A stretch of DNA of 34,945 nucleotides from assembly GCA_030447685.1 (NCBI GenBank), contig JAUJOK010000003.1, positions 100,448-135,392 of the forward strand. Direction: 5' to 3'. This DNA is from Armatimonadaceae bacterium (GTDB taxonomy: Bacteria > Armatimonadota > Armatimonadia > Armatimonadales > Armatimonadaceae). The notes below the pieces were generated by a model, which saw nothing but the letters and a program-made list of their open reading frames with translations, was not told where the DNA came from and did not search any database. Below are positions 1 through 9,148 of the stretch, in pieces (the first letter of the stretch is position 1; every line of letters begins with the position of its first letter). The position numbers were made by a program, and so were the translations under genes.

Positions 1-24
1 GAAGACCCGACGAAAAGCTTCTGA
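1..24 (+). CDS. 3' end of an upstream gene (partial)
   Basis: The first 24 bases read EDPTKSF then TGA. The identical ending recurs at 1817-1840, where it is preceded by an in-frame stretch open from 1712 (…DEVRVSVADPSSGVARDF…). The window therefore starts inside the last codons of a gene lying upstream of protein A. Its function cannot be told. The beta-rich, polar tail would suit an extracytoplasmic domain, but that is only an impression. It sits 20 bases before the GTG of the next gene, so it is probably in the same operon. Confidence 0.55.
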   Translation, partial: EDPTKSF

Positions 25-44
25 AAAGGAAGGACAATGATTTC

Positions 45-722
45 GTGAATATATCACGGAAAGCGCGTTTGTTTTCGCTGTGGACACTGCTTGCCGCCGT
101 CATTATGCTCCCCCTGCCTGCCGTGGTGGCCGCGCCGCCGTCGCTCAGTCAAGTGACAGGCAATGAGCTTCCCGGTGTTTACCAGGCCGGGCGGCCCTAC
201 ACGCTGCGCCTCGTTTTTACCGACGCCGATGGAGACCGGCCCCGCAAAGCGAGTTTCGTCGATGAATCCCCCGCAGGCACACAGACGATTGAGGGACGCA
301 TCGGCTCCGGCGACCCGCGCGCAGGCGTGACTATCGAGTGGCCCGTGCGCGGCTTCGCCGGCGGCGGACACCGGGCCTACTTTGAAGTGAGGGATTCGGC
401 AGGGCAGGTGGCGCGGTACCCGGCGACAGCGGGAGAACCGTACTCCTTTGTCGCCGAAAATGTCCTGACGAAATGGATTATACTGGGGGCAGGGCTGCTG
501 GTCGGACTGATGTTCGTGCCGTTCCTGGCCTACGTTCTGACACGCTCCCTGAACCGCAGCGCCGATCCATCGCGGGCAGCGCGCACCAGTCTGCTGCTGG
601 GTATTCTTGCCTGCTGCGCGCTGTTTATCTATCTGTTCGCATCGGTGTACGGGGCGCTCGCTTATGTGATCGGCGGCCTGGCGGCGCTTGCCCTGCTTAT
701 CGTCGTTCTGACCCGCCGTTAA
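45..722 (+). CDS. Protein A: secreted-domain protein with three transmembrane helices
   Basis: This 225-aa protein matches no family I recognise. Residues 1-30 form a signal peptide or first membrane segment (hydrophobic, ending AVVAA). Residues 31-140 form a polar domain with alternating strand-like stretches (TLRLVFTDADGDRP, YFEVRDSAGQVARYPA) resembling an Ig-like fold outside the membrane. Three hydrophobic helices lie at about 142-166, 180-201 and 203-222. The start is GTG at 45, behind AGGAAGGA at 27-34. An ATG at 37 is better placed for that site but opens only M-I-S-stop, whose TGA overlaps the GTG. Gene B follows after 13 bases. Both the A-B pairing and the duplicated unit suggest A and B work together at the membrane. 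Function is unknown. Confidence 0.8.
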   Translation: MNISRKARLFSLWTLLAAVIMLPLPAVVAAPPSLSQVTGNELPGVYQAGRPYTLRLVFTDADGDRPRKASFVDESPAGTQTIEGRIGSGDPRAGVTIEWPVRGFAGGGHRAYFEVRDSAGQVARYPATAGEPYSFVAENVLTKWIILGAGLLVGLMFVPFLAYVLTRSLNRSADPSRAARTSLLLGILACCALFIYLFASVYGALAYVIGGLAALALLIVVLTRR

Positions 723-735
723 CGGAGGCCGATTC

Positions 736-1590
736 ATGAATCTGTTCCCGCAGGATTTAGGCGGCAAGCGTCATATCGCTTTGATCTGCCGCCGCGCCTG
801 GCAGCCCGGCCTGGAAAACGAGCCGCCCCCCACGCGCCTGGGAAGACTGGGCCGCCTCTGGTCGAAGAAAAGCGGCGTGGACGCGGCATCGGCGGCGGCG
901 ACGGTTAAGGTAATGAAGCGACCGGGTCTGCTTCTCATGACCCTCGGCCTGCCGTCGATCCCCCTTTTCTTTACAGCATTTTTCGCCACCTTCATGAACG
1001 GTCAGGACGATTTGGTCTTTCTACTGTTCCCGGCGGCGGCATGGGCGCTGCTTTGCTTTCTAACCGCGCCACGCGCGCTGTTCCGAAAGATGCACCGCGC
1101 GCTGAACCAGAAGCCGCTTTCCGCCGCCGAGATCGCCGCGCTGCTTCCCAAAGCCGACGACGAACTGGAGCGCGCCTACCTGACCCTGGCGATGGATGTG
1201 GTGCGGCAGGAACTGGCTTCGGGAGCGGACCAGGATTTGCGCTCGGCGCTGCGCGCTCTGGGCGATGCCATCGACCGTCTGCCTGCCACCCGCGTCGTTT
1301 CCGACAGCACGGACATTATGACCGAGGTGCTTCGTCGTACGGCAGTGGAGTCGCTGCAAACGGCGCAGGCCGAGCCGGATCGCATCGTGGCCGCTTCCCT
1401 GGTGCGCCGCGCCGAGGCGCTTCAGCGGCGCGCGGACGCCACCCACCGCTCGTCCCTGCTGGTGCGCCGCCTGGGGGCGCTGCGTCAGGAGATGGCGGCG
1501 GAAACGGAGGCCCTGCGGGCCGGACTGAGCGCCTACTACACCGGCGCGAACGATATTGCGGACCTGACCCAGATGGCCGCGCCACGATAA
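736..1590 (+). CDS. Protein B, copy 1: two-helix membrane protein with coiled-coil tail, C-terminally truncated
   Basis: First of four paralogues (B, B', C, D). An N-terminal motif, FPQDLGGKRHIA, covers about residues 4-15 and is followed by a charged linker with GRLGRLWSKKSG. A hydrophobic hairpin lies at about 58-82 and 90-112. Next is a conserved helical stretch (LSAAEIAALLPKADDELERAY; LRSALRALGDAIDRLP), then a long Ala/Arg/Glu-rich coiled coil from about 185. The start ATG has GGAGG at 724-728. The product is 284 aa against 330-337 for its repaired paralogues: after DLTQMA the frame enters the duplicated tail of the upstream gene and stops within four codons. The missing part is about 45 residues, ending in a conserved AAREELD helix. 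No enzymatic motif is visible. Role inferred only from context with the tubulin-like protein. Confidence 0.8.
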   Translation: MNLFPQDLGGKRHIALICRRAWQPGLENEPPPTRLGRLGRLWSKKSGVDAASAAATVKVMKRPGLLLMTLGLPSIPLFFTAFFATFMNGQDDLVFLLFPAAAWALLCFLTAPRALFRKMHRALNQKPLSAAEIAALLPKADDELERAYLTLAMDVVRQELASGADQDLRSALRALGDAIDRLPATRVVSDSTDIMTEVLRRTAVESLQTAQAEPDRIVAASLVRRAEALQRRADATHRSSLLVRRLGALRQEMAAETEALRAGLSAYYTGANDIADLTQMAAPR

Positions 1591-1840
1591 AAGCGGCGCG
1601 CGGGCAGATGGCTCTGGTTCCAGGACAAGCCTCCCCTGCCGGGAACGCGGCAGCGTCATCGGGGAATATGGCTCCGTCGATCGCCGCGGCTCTGCCCAAA
1701 GTATTTCATAACGGCCTGCCGCTGGAAAAAAGGCCCCGCTCGCCTATGGGGACGAGGTGCGCGTTTCCGTTGCCGACCCGTCCAGCGGCGTCGCGCGTGA
1801 TTTTAGGCTGAAGTTTGAAGACCCGACGAAAAGCTTCTGA
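1579..1840 (+). pseudogene. Duplicated 3' fragment of the gene upstream of A
   Basis: The stretch between the end of the truncated B copy and the second A copy encodes, from 1712 to 1840, an open tail reading DEVRVSVADPSSGVARDF and ending EDPTKSF-stop, the same end as at 1-24. Upstream of 1709 the open frame shifts (a VFHNGLPLE frame lies next to the run of six A at 1726-1731), so this part is either decayed or mis-sequenced. It has no start of its own and is a by-product of the tandem duplication. Confidence 0.55.
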
Positions 1841-1860
1841 AAAGGAAGGACAATGATTTC

Positions 1861-2537
1861 GTGAATATATCACGGAAAGCGCGTTTGTTTTCGCTGTGGA
1901 CACTGCTTGCCGCCGTCGTTATGCTCCGCCTGCCCGCCGCCGTGGCCGGCCGCCGTCGCTCAGTCAGGTGACAGGCAATGAACTTCCCGGTGTCTACCAG
2001 GCCGGAAAGCCCTACACGCTGCGCCTAATTTTCACCGATGCCGATGGAGACCGGCCCCGCAAAGCGACTTTCGTGGATGAATCCCCCGCAGGCACGCAGA
2101 CGATTGAGGGACGCATCGGCTCCGGCGACCCGCGCGCGGGCGTGCCTATCGAATGGAATGTGCGCGGTTTCGCGGGCGGGGGACATCGTTCCTACTTTGA
2201 AGTTACCGACTCGGCGGGCCAGGTGGCGCGTTACCCGGCGACACAGGCAGACCCGTATACGTTCGTCGTCGAGAACGTCCTGACGAAATGGATCATCCTC
2301 GGAGCGGGAATGCTGGTCGGCCTGATGTTCGTGCCGTTCCTGGCCTACGTTTTAACCCGCTCCCTGAACCGCAGCGCCGATCCTTCACGGGCGGCGCGCA
2401 CCAGTCTGCTGCTGGGCATTCTTGCCTGCTGCGCGCTGTTTATCTATCTGTTCGCATCGGTGTACGGGGCGCTCGCTTATGTGATCGGCGGCCTGGCGGC
2501 GCTTGCCCTGCTTATCGTCGTGCTGACCCGCCGTTAA
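1861..2537 (+). pseudogene. Protein A, copy 2 (one-base frameshift)
   Basis: Duplicate of protein A with the same GTG start and ribosome site. Around 1945-1955 one base is missing compared with copy 1 (in the run of ccgg/ccgcc), which shifts the signal-peptide frame out of the ectodomain frame. Adding one base gives 678 nt and 225 aa, exactly the length of copy 1. Downstream changes are conservative (for example R to K, V to I, S to T), which suggests the protein was kept functional after duplication. The shift may therefore be a sequencing error rather than a dead gene. It is followed by B copy 2 with the same GGAGG and 13-base spacing. Confidence 0.7.
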
Positions 2538-2550
2538 CGGAGGCCGATTC

Positions 2551-3539
2551 ATGAATCTGTTCCCGCAGGATTTAGGCGGCAAGCGTCATATCGCTTTGAT
2601 CTGCCGCCGCGCCTGGCAGCCCGGCCTGGAAAACGAGCCGCCCCCCACGCGTCTGGGAAGACTGGGCCGCCTGTGGTCGAAGAAAAGCGGCGTCGATGCG
2701 GCATCGGCGGCGGCGACGGTCAAGGTAATGAAGCGACCGGGTCTGCTCTGATGGCCCTCGGTCTGCCGTCGATCCCCCTTTTCTTTACAGCGTTTTTCGC
2801 CACCTTCATGAACGGTCAGGACGATTTGGTCTTTCTACTGTTCCCGGCGGCGGCGTGGGCGCTGCTGTGCTTTCTAACCGCGCCGCGCGCTGTTCCGAAA
2901 GATGCACCGCGCGCTGAACCAGAAGCCGCTTTCCGCCGCCGAGATCGCCGCGCTGCTTCCCAAAGCCGACGACGAACTGGAGCGCGCCTACCTGACCCTG
3001 GCGATGGATGTGGTGCGGCAGGAACTGGCTTCAGGAGCGGACCAGGATTTGCGCTCGGCGCTGCGCGCTCTGGGCGATGCCATTGATCGCCTGCCACCCG
3101 CGTCGTTTCCGACAGCACGGACATTATGACCGAGGTGCTTCGTCGTACGGCAGTGGAGTCGCTGCAAACGGCGCAGGCCGAGCCGGATCGCATCGTGGCC
3201 GCTTCCCTGGTGCGCCGCGCCGAGGCGCTTCAGCGGCGCGCGGACGCCACCCACCGCTCGTCCCTGCTGGTGCGCCGCCTGGGGGCGCTGCGCCAGGAGA
3301 TGGCGGCGGAAACGGAGGCCCTGCGGGCCGGACTGAGCGCCTACTACACCGGCGCGAACGATATTGCCGACCTGACGCAGATGGCCGAGGACATACGCCG
3401 TGTCGCCGCCGAGGCCACCGCCCTCACCGCCGCGCGTGAGGAACTGGACGAGATGAGCGCAGCCGCCGCTTCGTATGTGCCCCATTTGAAGCCGGAAACG
3501 GCGGAAGCGCGGCTGCATCTGGAACGCGGCGCGCGATAG
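2551..3539 (+). pseudogene. Protein B, copy 2: full-length but with three frameshifts
   Basis: Near-duplicate of B copy 1 with the same N-terminal motif. Against copy 1 it lacks one base near 2747 (ctgctctg versus ctgcttctc), two bases in a gc run near 2888 and four bases in a ctgcctgc repeat near 3092. Restoring seven bases gives 996 nt and 331 aa, matching paralogues C and D. Unlike copy 1 it keeps the natural C-terminus (EDIRRVAAEATALTAAREELDEM and on, to a stop at 3539), so it represents the ancestral gene. Whether it is truly broken or mis-assembled cannot be decided from one sequence. Gene C begins 8 bases downstream. Confidence 0.7.
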
Positions 3540-3547
3540 GAAATCCC

Positions 3548-4542
3548 GTGGATCTCTACCCGCAGGATCTGGGCAGCAAATGGCATTTCGCCCTGGCGCG
3601 GGCGCGCACGCGCGCCGCGAGGCCGCCCCTGTCCGGCCCCGATCCGACCGAGCCGCCCGTTAAGAAACAGCTTGGCCCACTGGGTAAGTTCTGGACAGGC
3701 GGCTCGAACATGGATGCCGACACCGCCGCCGATGGGATGGCAAGCCTGCGCGCACGGACACTGCCTCTCACTGTTCTGATGGGTACGAGCGCCCTTATGC
3801 TCGTGGGCGGGTCGCTGGCACTGGCGGCGGGCGGCGAGATGGGCGGCGTGGCGGTGACGACGGCAATGGCCGGTATCTACGGTTCCATGGGGCCTCCTCA
3901 TTCCCCGCTTCCTGTTCCGGCGCATCCACAACACGCCCCTTGCCGCGCGCGAGGTGGAAACGCTTCTGCCGACGGCGCGTGATGATCTGGAGCGCGCCTT
4001 TCTGACACTCGTCATAGACACTATCCGGCAGCCGCCTGGCTCCATCCCTTCCGAGGCGCAGAAAGAGATGCGAAGCGCGCTGCGGGCGCTGGGCGATGCG
4101 ATAGAAAAACTTCCCGCCGCTGCTGCGCCCCACCAGCGGCAACACCGACGATCTGCGGCAGGAAGCCGCCCGAGTGCGCGCCGAAGCCGCCAGCGAGCGG
4201 GATGCCGTCGCGCAGGCGTCCCTGGAGCGCCAGGCCGATGCCGTGCAGCGCCGTGCCGATGCGTGGGAGCGGGCCGCGACGCTTATGCGCCGCGCGTCGG
4301 TTTTACGTCGCGAGATGATGGCGCAGACAGAAGCTTTGAGGGCCGGATTGGCCGGTTTCCACAGCGGCGCGACGGACATCGTCGGGCTGACGAACGTGGC
4401 CGAAACCGCGCGCGGCGTTGCCGCCGAAGCGTCCTCCGTATCGGAAGCGCGGGAAGAACTGGACGCCGCCATTACCCGGACCGCGATACAAACAGACAAA
4501 GCAGCGCCGCTTCAGCAAACAGGCGTGGGCAGAAACGAGTAG
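3548..4542 (+). CDS. Protein C: B-family membrane/coiled-coil protein (two frameshifts in sequence)
   Basis: Third B-family member, starting with GTG. The N-terminal motif is YPQDLGSKWHFA at about residues 4-15, followed by a linker with GPLGKFWTGGSN. A hydrophobic hairpin spans about residues 75-115, then PRFLFRRIHNTPLAAREVE and the coiled coil. The frame breaks at about 3893 (ggggcctcctc reads correctly as ggggctcctc) and at about 4117 (cttcccgcc reads correctly as cttccgcc). Removing one extra C at each site gives 993 nt and 330 aa. Both sites are C runs, so sequencing error is the simplest reading. It is packed between B' (8 bases upstream) and D (3 bases downstream), clearly one transcript. 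Function unknown. Confidence 0.7.
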
Positions 4543-4545
4543 CGT

Positions 4546-5559
4546 ATGCGCGTCTATCCGCACAATCTGGGCATCAAGTGGCACATCGCCGTGCTGCGGC
4601 ACCGCGCCCAGAGCGCGGAAAAGAAGAACGCCGCCCCTGCCGCCGCCGCTGTGCTGCTCGACACCGATCAAGCACCTTCGCGGCGCTGGCGGCTGGGTCG
4701 CCTTTGGGCGCGCGGCTCCGACCTGGAACCGGCGCAGGCGCAGCGCGCGCTTCCGGCGGTTCTGGGGAAGAGACTGGGGGGCATGTACGTGGGAATCGCG
4801 GTGGGCAGCGCGTGCGCTGCGGCGATACTGCGAAGCGTTTTGAGTCTAGGTTTCAACCTCCATCTGGGCGGGCCGGAGTTTCTGGCGCTGTGGGCGGCGT
4901 TATCCTCGGTCGGTCTGCTGGTCATTCCCCGCGCTCACTTCCTCAGAATACATCGCAGGCCGCTGTCCGCCCAGGAGATCGAGATGCTTCTGCCCGCCGT
5001 CCGCGACGAACTGGAGCGCTCCTATCTGATCCTGATTATTGATGCCGTTCGCCAGCAGGTCTCGTCCGAAGCCGAGCCGGACGTGCGGAACGCCTTGCGC
5101 GCTCTGGGCGCGGCGCTGGATCGTCTGCCTTCGGTATCCGTGGTTCCCGAAAACGCCCAGACACTGCGCGAAGAGGCCGCGCACCTTCAGGCGCAGGCGC
5201 GAACGGAAACGGACGACGTGGTTTGCGCGTCACTGGAGCGGCAGGCCCAATCGCTGCTGCGTCTGGCCGATGTGGCAGCGCATTCGTCCCAGGTGGTGCG
5301 CCGCGCCGCCGCGCTGCGGGCGGAGCTTGCCACCCAGACGCGCGCGCTCCACGCCGGTTTGACCACATTTCGGACCGGTAATCCGGCAATGGACGCCGCC
5401 GGTTTGGCGCACCTGGCCGATTCTGTCCAAACTATCGCCGCCGAGGCCGTGTCGGTCGCCGCCGCCCGTGAGGAACTGGACACGTTTGCGGGCGCGACGC
5501 CTACCGTCGCTGCCGCTGTTCCCGCGCAGGAAGTATCCCTGAACGTCCGAGGCAGATAG
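4546..5559 (+). CDS. Protein D: intact B-family membrane/coiled-coil protein
   Basis: The only full-length, unbroken member of the family (337 aa). Its motif is YPHNLGIKWHIA at residues 4-15, followed by a linker with GRLWARGSD and a hydrophobic hairpin at about 78-125. Next come PRAHFLRIHRRPLSAQEIE, then LPAVRDELERSYLILIIDAVRQQ and a long alanine/arginine-rich coiled coil to about residue 315. The N-terminal motif precedes the hairpin, so motif and coiled coil should lie on the same side of the membrane, most simply the cytoplasm. It begins 3 bases after gene C and is followed, 139 bases on, by the tubulin-like gene. It may be a membrane anchor or organiser for that protein; this is inference. 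Confidence 0.8.
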   Translation: MRVYPHNLGIKWHIAVLRHRAQSAEKKNAAPAAAAVLLDTDQAPSRRWRLGRLWARGSDLEPAQAQRALPAVLGKRLGGMYVGIAVGSACAAAILRSVLSLGFNLHLGGPEFLALWAALSSVGLLVIPRAHFLRIHRRPLSAQEIEMLLPAVRDELERSYLILIIDAVRQQVSSEAEPDVRNALRALGAALDRLPSVSVVPENAQTLREEAAHLQAQARTETDDVVCASLERQAQSLLRLADVAAHSSQVVRRAAALRAELATQTRALHAGLTTFRTGNPAMDAAGLAHLADSVQTIAAEAVSVAAAREELDTFAGATPTVAAAVPAQEVSLNVRGR

Positions 5560-5662
5560 GCAATAATTCGGCGTCTTTCTACCGGCGGCGCAACCATTCA
5601 CCCTGCGGAAAACGTCTTATAAAAGGCAAAGTATCTACAGAAAATCCCGGAGGCAAGCGCGG

Positions 5663-5692
5663 TTCGCCGTGGCACCGAATTGAGGATACAAT
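5663..5692 (+). promoter_or_regulatory. Possible promoter of the tubulin-like gene (leaderless)
   Basis: TACAAT at 5687-5692 lies 6 bases before the ATG at 5699, with a poor -35 (TTCGCC, 5663-5668) and an 18-base spacer. If used, transcription would begin at or next to the start codon. The alternative is co-transcription from the A-D genes with GAGG at 5682-5685 as a rather distant ribosome site. Confidence 0.3.
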
Positions 5693-5698
5693 AAAACT

Positions 5699-8600
5699 AT
5701 GGCTGAGAACACCAACGGAAATACCACACCGCCCCCGATCCCGACCAATGGCGCAGGTGCGCCCGCGGCCAACGGTGCGCCCGCGCCCACGACAACAGCG
5801 GCGACGCAGGAAGAGCAGCGGCTGAGCGGCGTTTCGCGGTCACTGCTGATCGCGGTCGGCGGCACCGGGCATAAGATACTCATGGACGTTCGGCAGCGGC
5901 TCCTGCAAAAGCACGGGGCGCTGGATAAGCTGCCGATCATTTCGTTTCTGCTGATCGATACCGACCAGGCGATCTTCGGCAAGAACCCCAACTACGCCGA
6001 CGCCGCCAATCTCGATAATGCCGATAAGATACACGCCAGCGTCTACGGCGTGGAGAACCTGCGGCGTAACCTGCGCGAATACCCGCACCTGCGCGACTGG
6101 CTGGACCCCCGCACCCTTTCCGGCGATATTCACCAGGGCGCGGGCGCGGTGCGGGCGCGCGGGCGGCTGGCGTTCTACTGGAACTACGACACTATCGCCC
6201 GCCGCATTCAGGAAGAGGTCAACGAGATCACCAAGGACTCGGCCAAGGAGATGGCGAACCGCAACGGCTTGCAGGTTTCCGAAGGCATAACGGTCTATGT
6301 GGTCGGGTCGCTGTTAGGGGGCACCGGCAGCGGGATGTTCCTGGATGTTGCCTACTGTGTCAAAGACCTGCTTCGCAGCCAGCCCATGCTGGAAACCGTC
6401 GGCATCTTCACCATTCCGCCGAACACGCAGGCGGTAGCGGTGGACAACCGCCCCAATGCCTACGCCAGCCTGCTGGAGCTGAACCATTACACTGACTCGT
6501 CCACGACGTTCACCGCCCAGTATCGTCCGGATCAGCCGGGTATCCATAACGGCGAAGGCAATGCCGACCCGCCGTTTCGCTATACCTATCTGGTGGACAC
6601 GTCGTCCAAAGAGGCCAACCTGGGTTCCGTGGACAAGCTGGTGGAGATGGTCGGCCATTCCATCTTTCTGGACCTGACCAGCGAGTTCCAGCGGCAAAAG
6701 AAGTCCAACCGCGATAACTTCGACCAGTTCCTGACCAACCCGGACGATCTGGGCTGCCCGCAGAACTTCCTTTCAATGGGTCTGGCCGCGATCCACTTCC
6801 CCAAAGACAAGGTGATGCACGCCTGCGCGTCCCGCCTCAGCAAGCAGATCGTCACGCGCTGGACGGAACCGCTGCAGCGGGTCGCCAATATCGGCGCGTT
6901 TACGGACCAGGAACTGGGTCGGCTGGGCCTGACGACGGACGAGGTGCAGCGTCAGATCACCATAGCGAACAGCGAGTCCGGCGAGCTTTTGCGGGACCGG
7001 GCGGCGGCGTTCTGGAGCAATGTCAACAAGAATTACGAAACCGCCTATCCGGGACACGGGCGCGTGGTGGAGCTTTTAAGCGCGAAGCAGAAGGAGCAGG
7101 AAGCCCGCTTCGTCGATAACGACCCGAACCCCGACCTGCTCGCCAAGCGCCGCGAAAACCAGGGCGAGCATATCCGCCAGATGCAGGAAAACCTGCGCGC
7201 GCTGCTTCCGGCCAAGGAGCGCGCTCTGCGCGAATGGGTATCGGGCCGTGTCAACGATCCGAACCACCGGCACGGGGTCGCCCGCGCTTTTCTCGACCAG
7301 GCCGCCGACCGCTTCCGCACCTATTCCGACGCGCTGGAAAAGGCGCGGGACCAGGCCAAAGAGACGCTCGCGCCCGCCGCCGAGCAGCGCGATGCCCGGC
7401 TTCGGGACATTACCCGCTTCGCCAACGACACGATGCTTTCCCTGGTGATGGGGGCGAAGCGGCGCGAGATCGATGAGCGCAAAGACGAGTACCTGGGACT
7501 GGCGCGCCGCTGGGACACCACCGTTCTGGACATGCGCGCCGCCGAAGCCGCCATCGACTTCTACACCCGTATGGCGCAGGTGCGGGACGCCGTGAAGGGT
7601 GAGCTGGAGGTCGATATTGAGCGCAGGCGCAGCCTGGAGGCGTTTTTCCGCAAGCAGGAGCAGGATGCGGTGGAAAGCCCGGTGGACATCAACGGCGCGG
7701 TGATCTTTGACCGGGGCCGCCGTGAAGAGCGCGACGGGCACGTTACGTATGTAGAGGGTGACATCGACCGGCGCTACGCCGCCGTGTGGGCGACGGCATG
7801 GACCCCGCCAACGCGACGGTAAATACGGCGGCGGGCGATGTGCTGACCGATCTGGGCACGGCGGGCAACATCTACGGCACACGCGACGCCGACCTTCAGC
7901 GGGTCAAGGACATGCTGATGCGGCGGGCGCGGCAGGTGTTCGCGCCGGTGGAAACCGAGTCGGTGCTGGAAAAGTTCTTCGAAAAGTTCGGCGTCGGCAC
8001 CGACCGCTCGGTGGAAGAGCTGCGGCGCGTCTTCTCGCTTTCGACGCCGTTCATCCACCTTCAGGAAAACGCGCCCAACTACAAGCACACGCAGAACAAG
8101 GAGCAGACTATCGTCGGCAAGATACACGGCGCGGAGGGCCGCACCGAACCGGAGGTGCGCTTCCCTGACGATGCTGCGCGACACGGTGCAGGGTATCCGC
8201 GACGGCCAGATCAGCAATGCCAACGAGCAGCATCAGGTTCTGTTCCTGCGCGAGCGCGCCGCCTTCCCGCTGCGCCTTCTGGAAGGGATGGAGTCGTACC
8301 GCTTCGCCTACGAGCAGGCGCGTGCTCAGGGCGCGAGCGCGAACCCGATCCACACCCGGAAGGACGTGCGCGAGTGGGTACGCATCAACCCGCCGACGTT
8401 CAGTGAGCAGACCGAGGCGTGGCAGACGTTCTGCGTCGGGTGGGCATCGCAGGTTATCGCCGAGGACCGTGATATTCGCTACACGGCGACCGGCGCGAAG
8501 GAGACGCTGCGCTTTATCGCCGCGTACCGTGACCGCTTCGGGATGCCCAAGACCGATCCGCTCGGCGGCTTTGTCGCCATCACCGGCGATATGGCGAAGC

Positions 8601-9145
8601 TGATGCGCGAAGCGGAGACGGAGCAGGAAAGCGAATCGCGCCCGCCCAAGGAGGCCCACGAGATCGTGCTCGTGTTGTGCGATAACCCGACCCTGCGGCA
8701 GCAGCTCGACCAGGGAATCGAGGAAAAGCTGCACGAACTGGGTGTCGCGGAACTGGGCAATCGGCTGGTGGCGCATGTCCAGGCGCAGCAGCGCGCTCTG
8801 CCGTCCGCCATCTACCGGCCCTACCAGAAAGCCATCGCCGACTATCTGGAAGAGATCAACTACGCCGGTAACAATAGGGCGGTCCCGGTGGCACCCGTGG
8901 CCGCCGCCCGCAAGCGCCGCCGGCGCTGTTCCCACGAACGGGGAGCAGGAGGCGCAATCGGAGGCCCGACAGCCGCCCAGCCGACAGCCGCGCTGCCGTC
9001 TCCAGCCGGATCGGGGGCAGGCGGAGCCTCAACCGCCCAGAGCATCCGCGAGCGTCTGGCGAATCTGAAATCGCTGCTGGACGACGGCCTGATCACGGAG
9101 GACGACTTCAACAGCCGCAAAGCCGCCATTCTGGCGGAGGTGTAG
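5699..9145 (+). CDS. Tubulin-like protein (Tubulin_2-type) with C-terminal SHOCT domain; two frameshifts in sequence
   Basis: Large bacterial tubulin-like protein, about 1148 aa once repaired. After a Pro/Ala/Thr-rich leader (1-42) comes a Rossmann-like start, LLIAVGGTGHKIL, with GGTG at 54-57. The tubulin/FtsZ nucleotide signature GGTGSG is at 207-212, followed by a charged helical middle. The last 34 residues (RERLANLKSLLDDGLITEDD…) match the SHOCT domain, a short oligomerisation-type tail. The frame shifts at about 7785 (one base missing; the frame resumes GDGMDPANATVN) and at about 8172 (ttccctgacg should read ttcctgacg). The two changes cancel, leaving 3447 nt. It is far longer than FtsZ (about 400 aa) and lacks FtsZ's layout. 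It probably binds GTP and may polymerise. Its partners are presumably the A-D membrane proteins just upstream. Confidence 0.85.
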
Positions 9146-9148
9146 CCT

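Larger units (their letters stand above)
1..3387 (+). repeat. Tandem duplication, offset 1816 bp (copy 1 1-1578, copy 2 1817-3387)
   Basis: Positions 1-60 recur exactly at 1817-1876, and homology continues through genes A and B until the shared bases atggccg at 1572-1578 and 3381-3387. After that point copy 1 runs into the tail of the upstream gene (1579-1840) while copy 2 continues with the natural end of gene B. The junction B-to-upstream-gene at about 1578 marks the recombination point. Divergence is uneven: the membrane-spanning part of A is nearly identical between copies, while its ectodomain differs at a number of bases with few amino-acid changes. Confidence 0.9.

Noticed and set aside
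54..767. Long open frames antisense to protein A and to many other genes
   Set aside because: They mirror codon bias of the G+C-rich sense genes, lack ribosome sites and family motifs, and are expected by chance.
736..4590. B-family proteins as phage baseplate proteins because of the YPxDLG-like N-terminus
   Set aside because: Only a few residues resemble that motif as I recall it, the proteins have a membrane hairpin, and no phage structural genes are present.
7758..8406. Independent small genes inside the tubulin-like region
   Set aside because: Each continues the neighbouring frame after a one-base shift, and the whole adds up to one family-length protein.
5699..9145. The tubulin-like gene as FtsZ
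   Set aside because: About 1148 aa, different spacing of the nucleotide motifs, a SHOCT tail, and no cell-division genes nearby.
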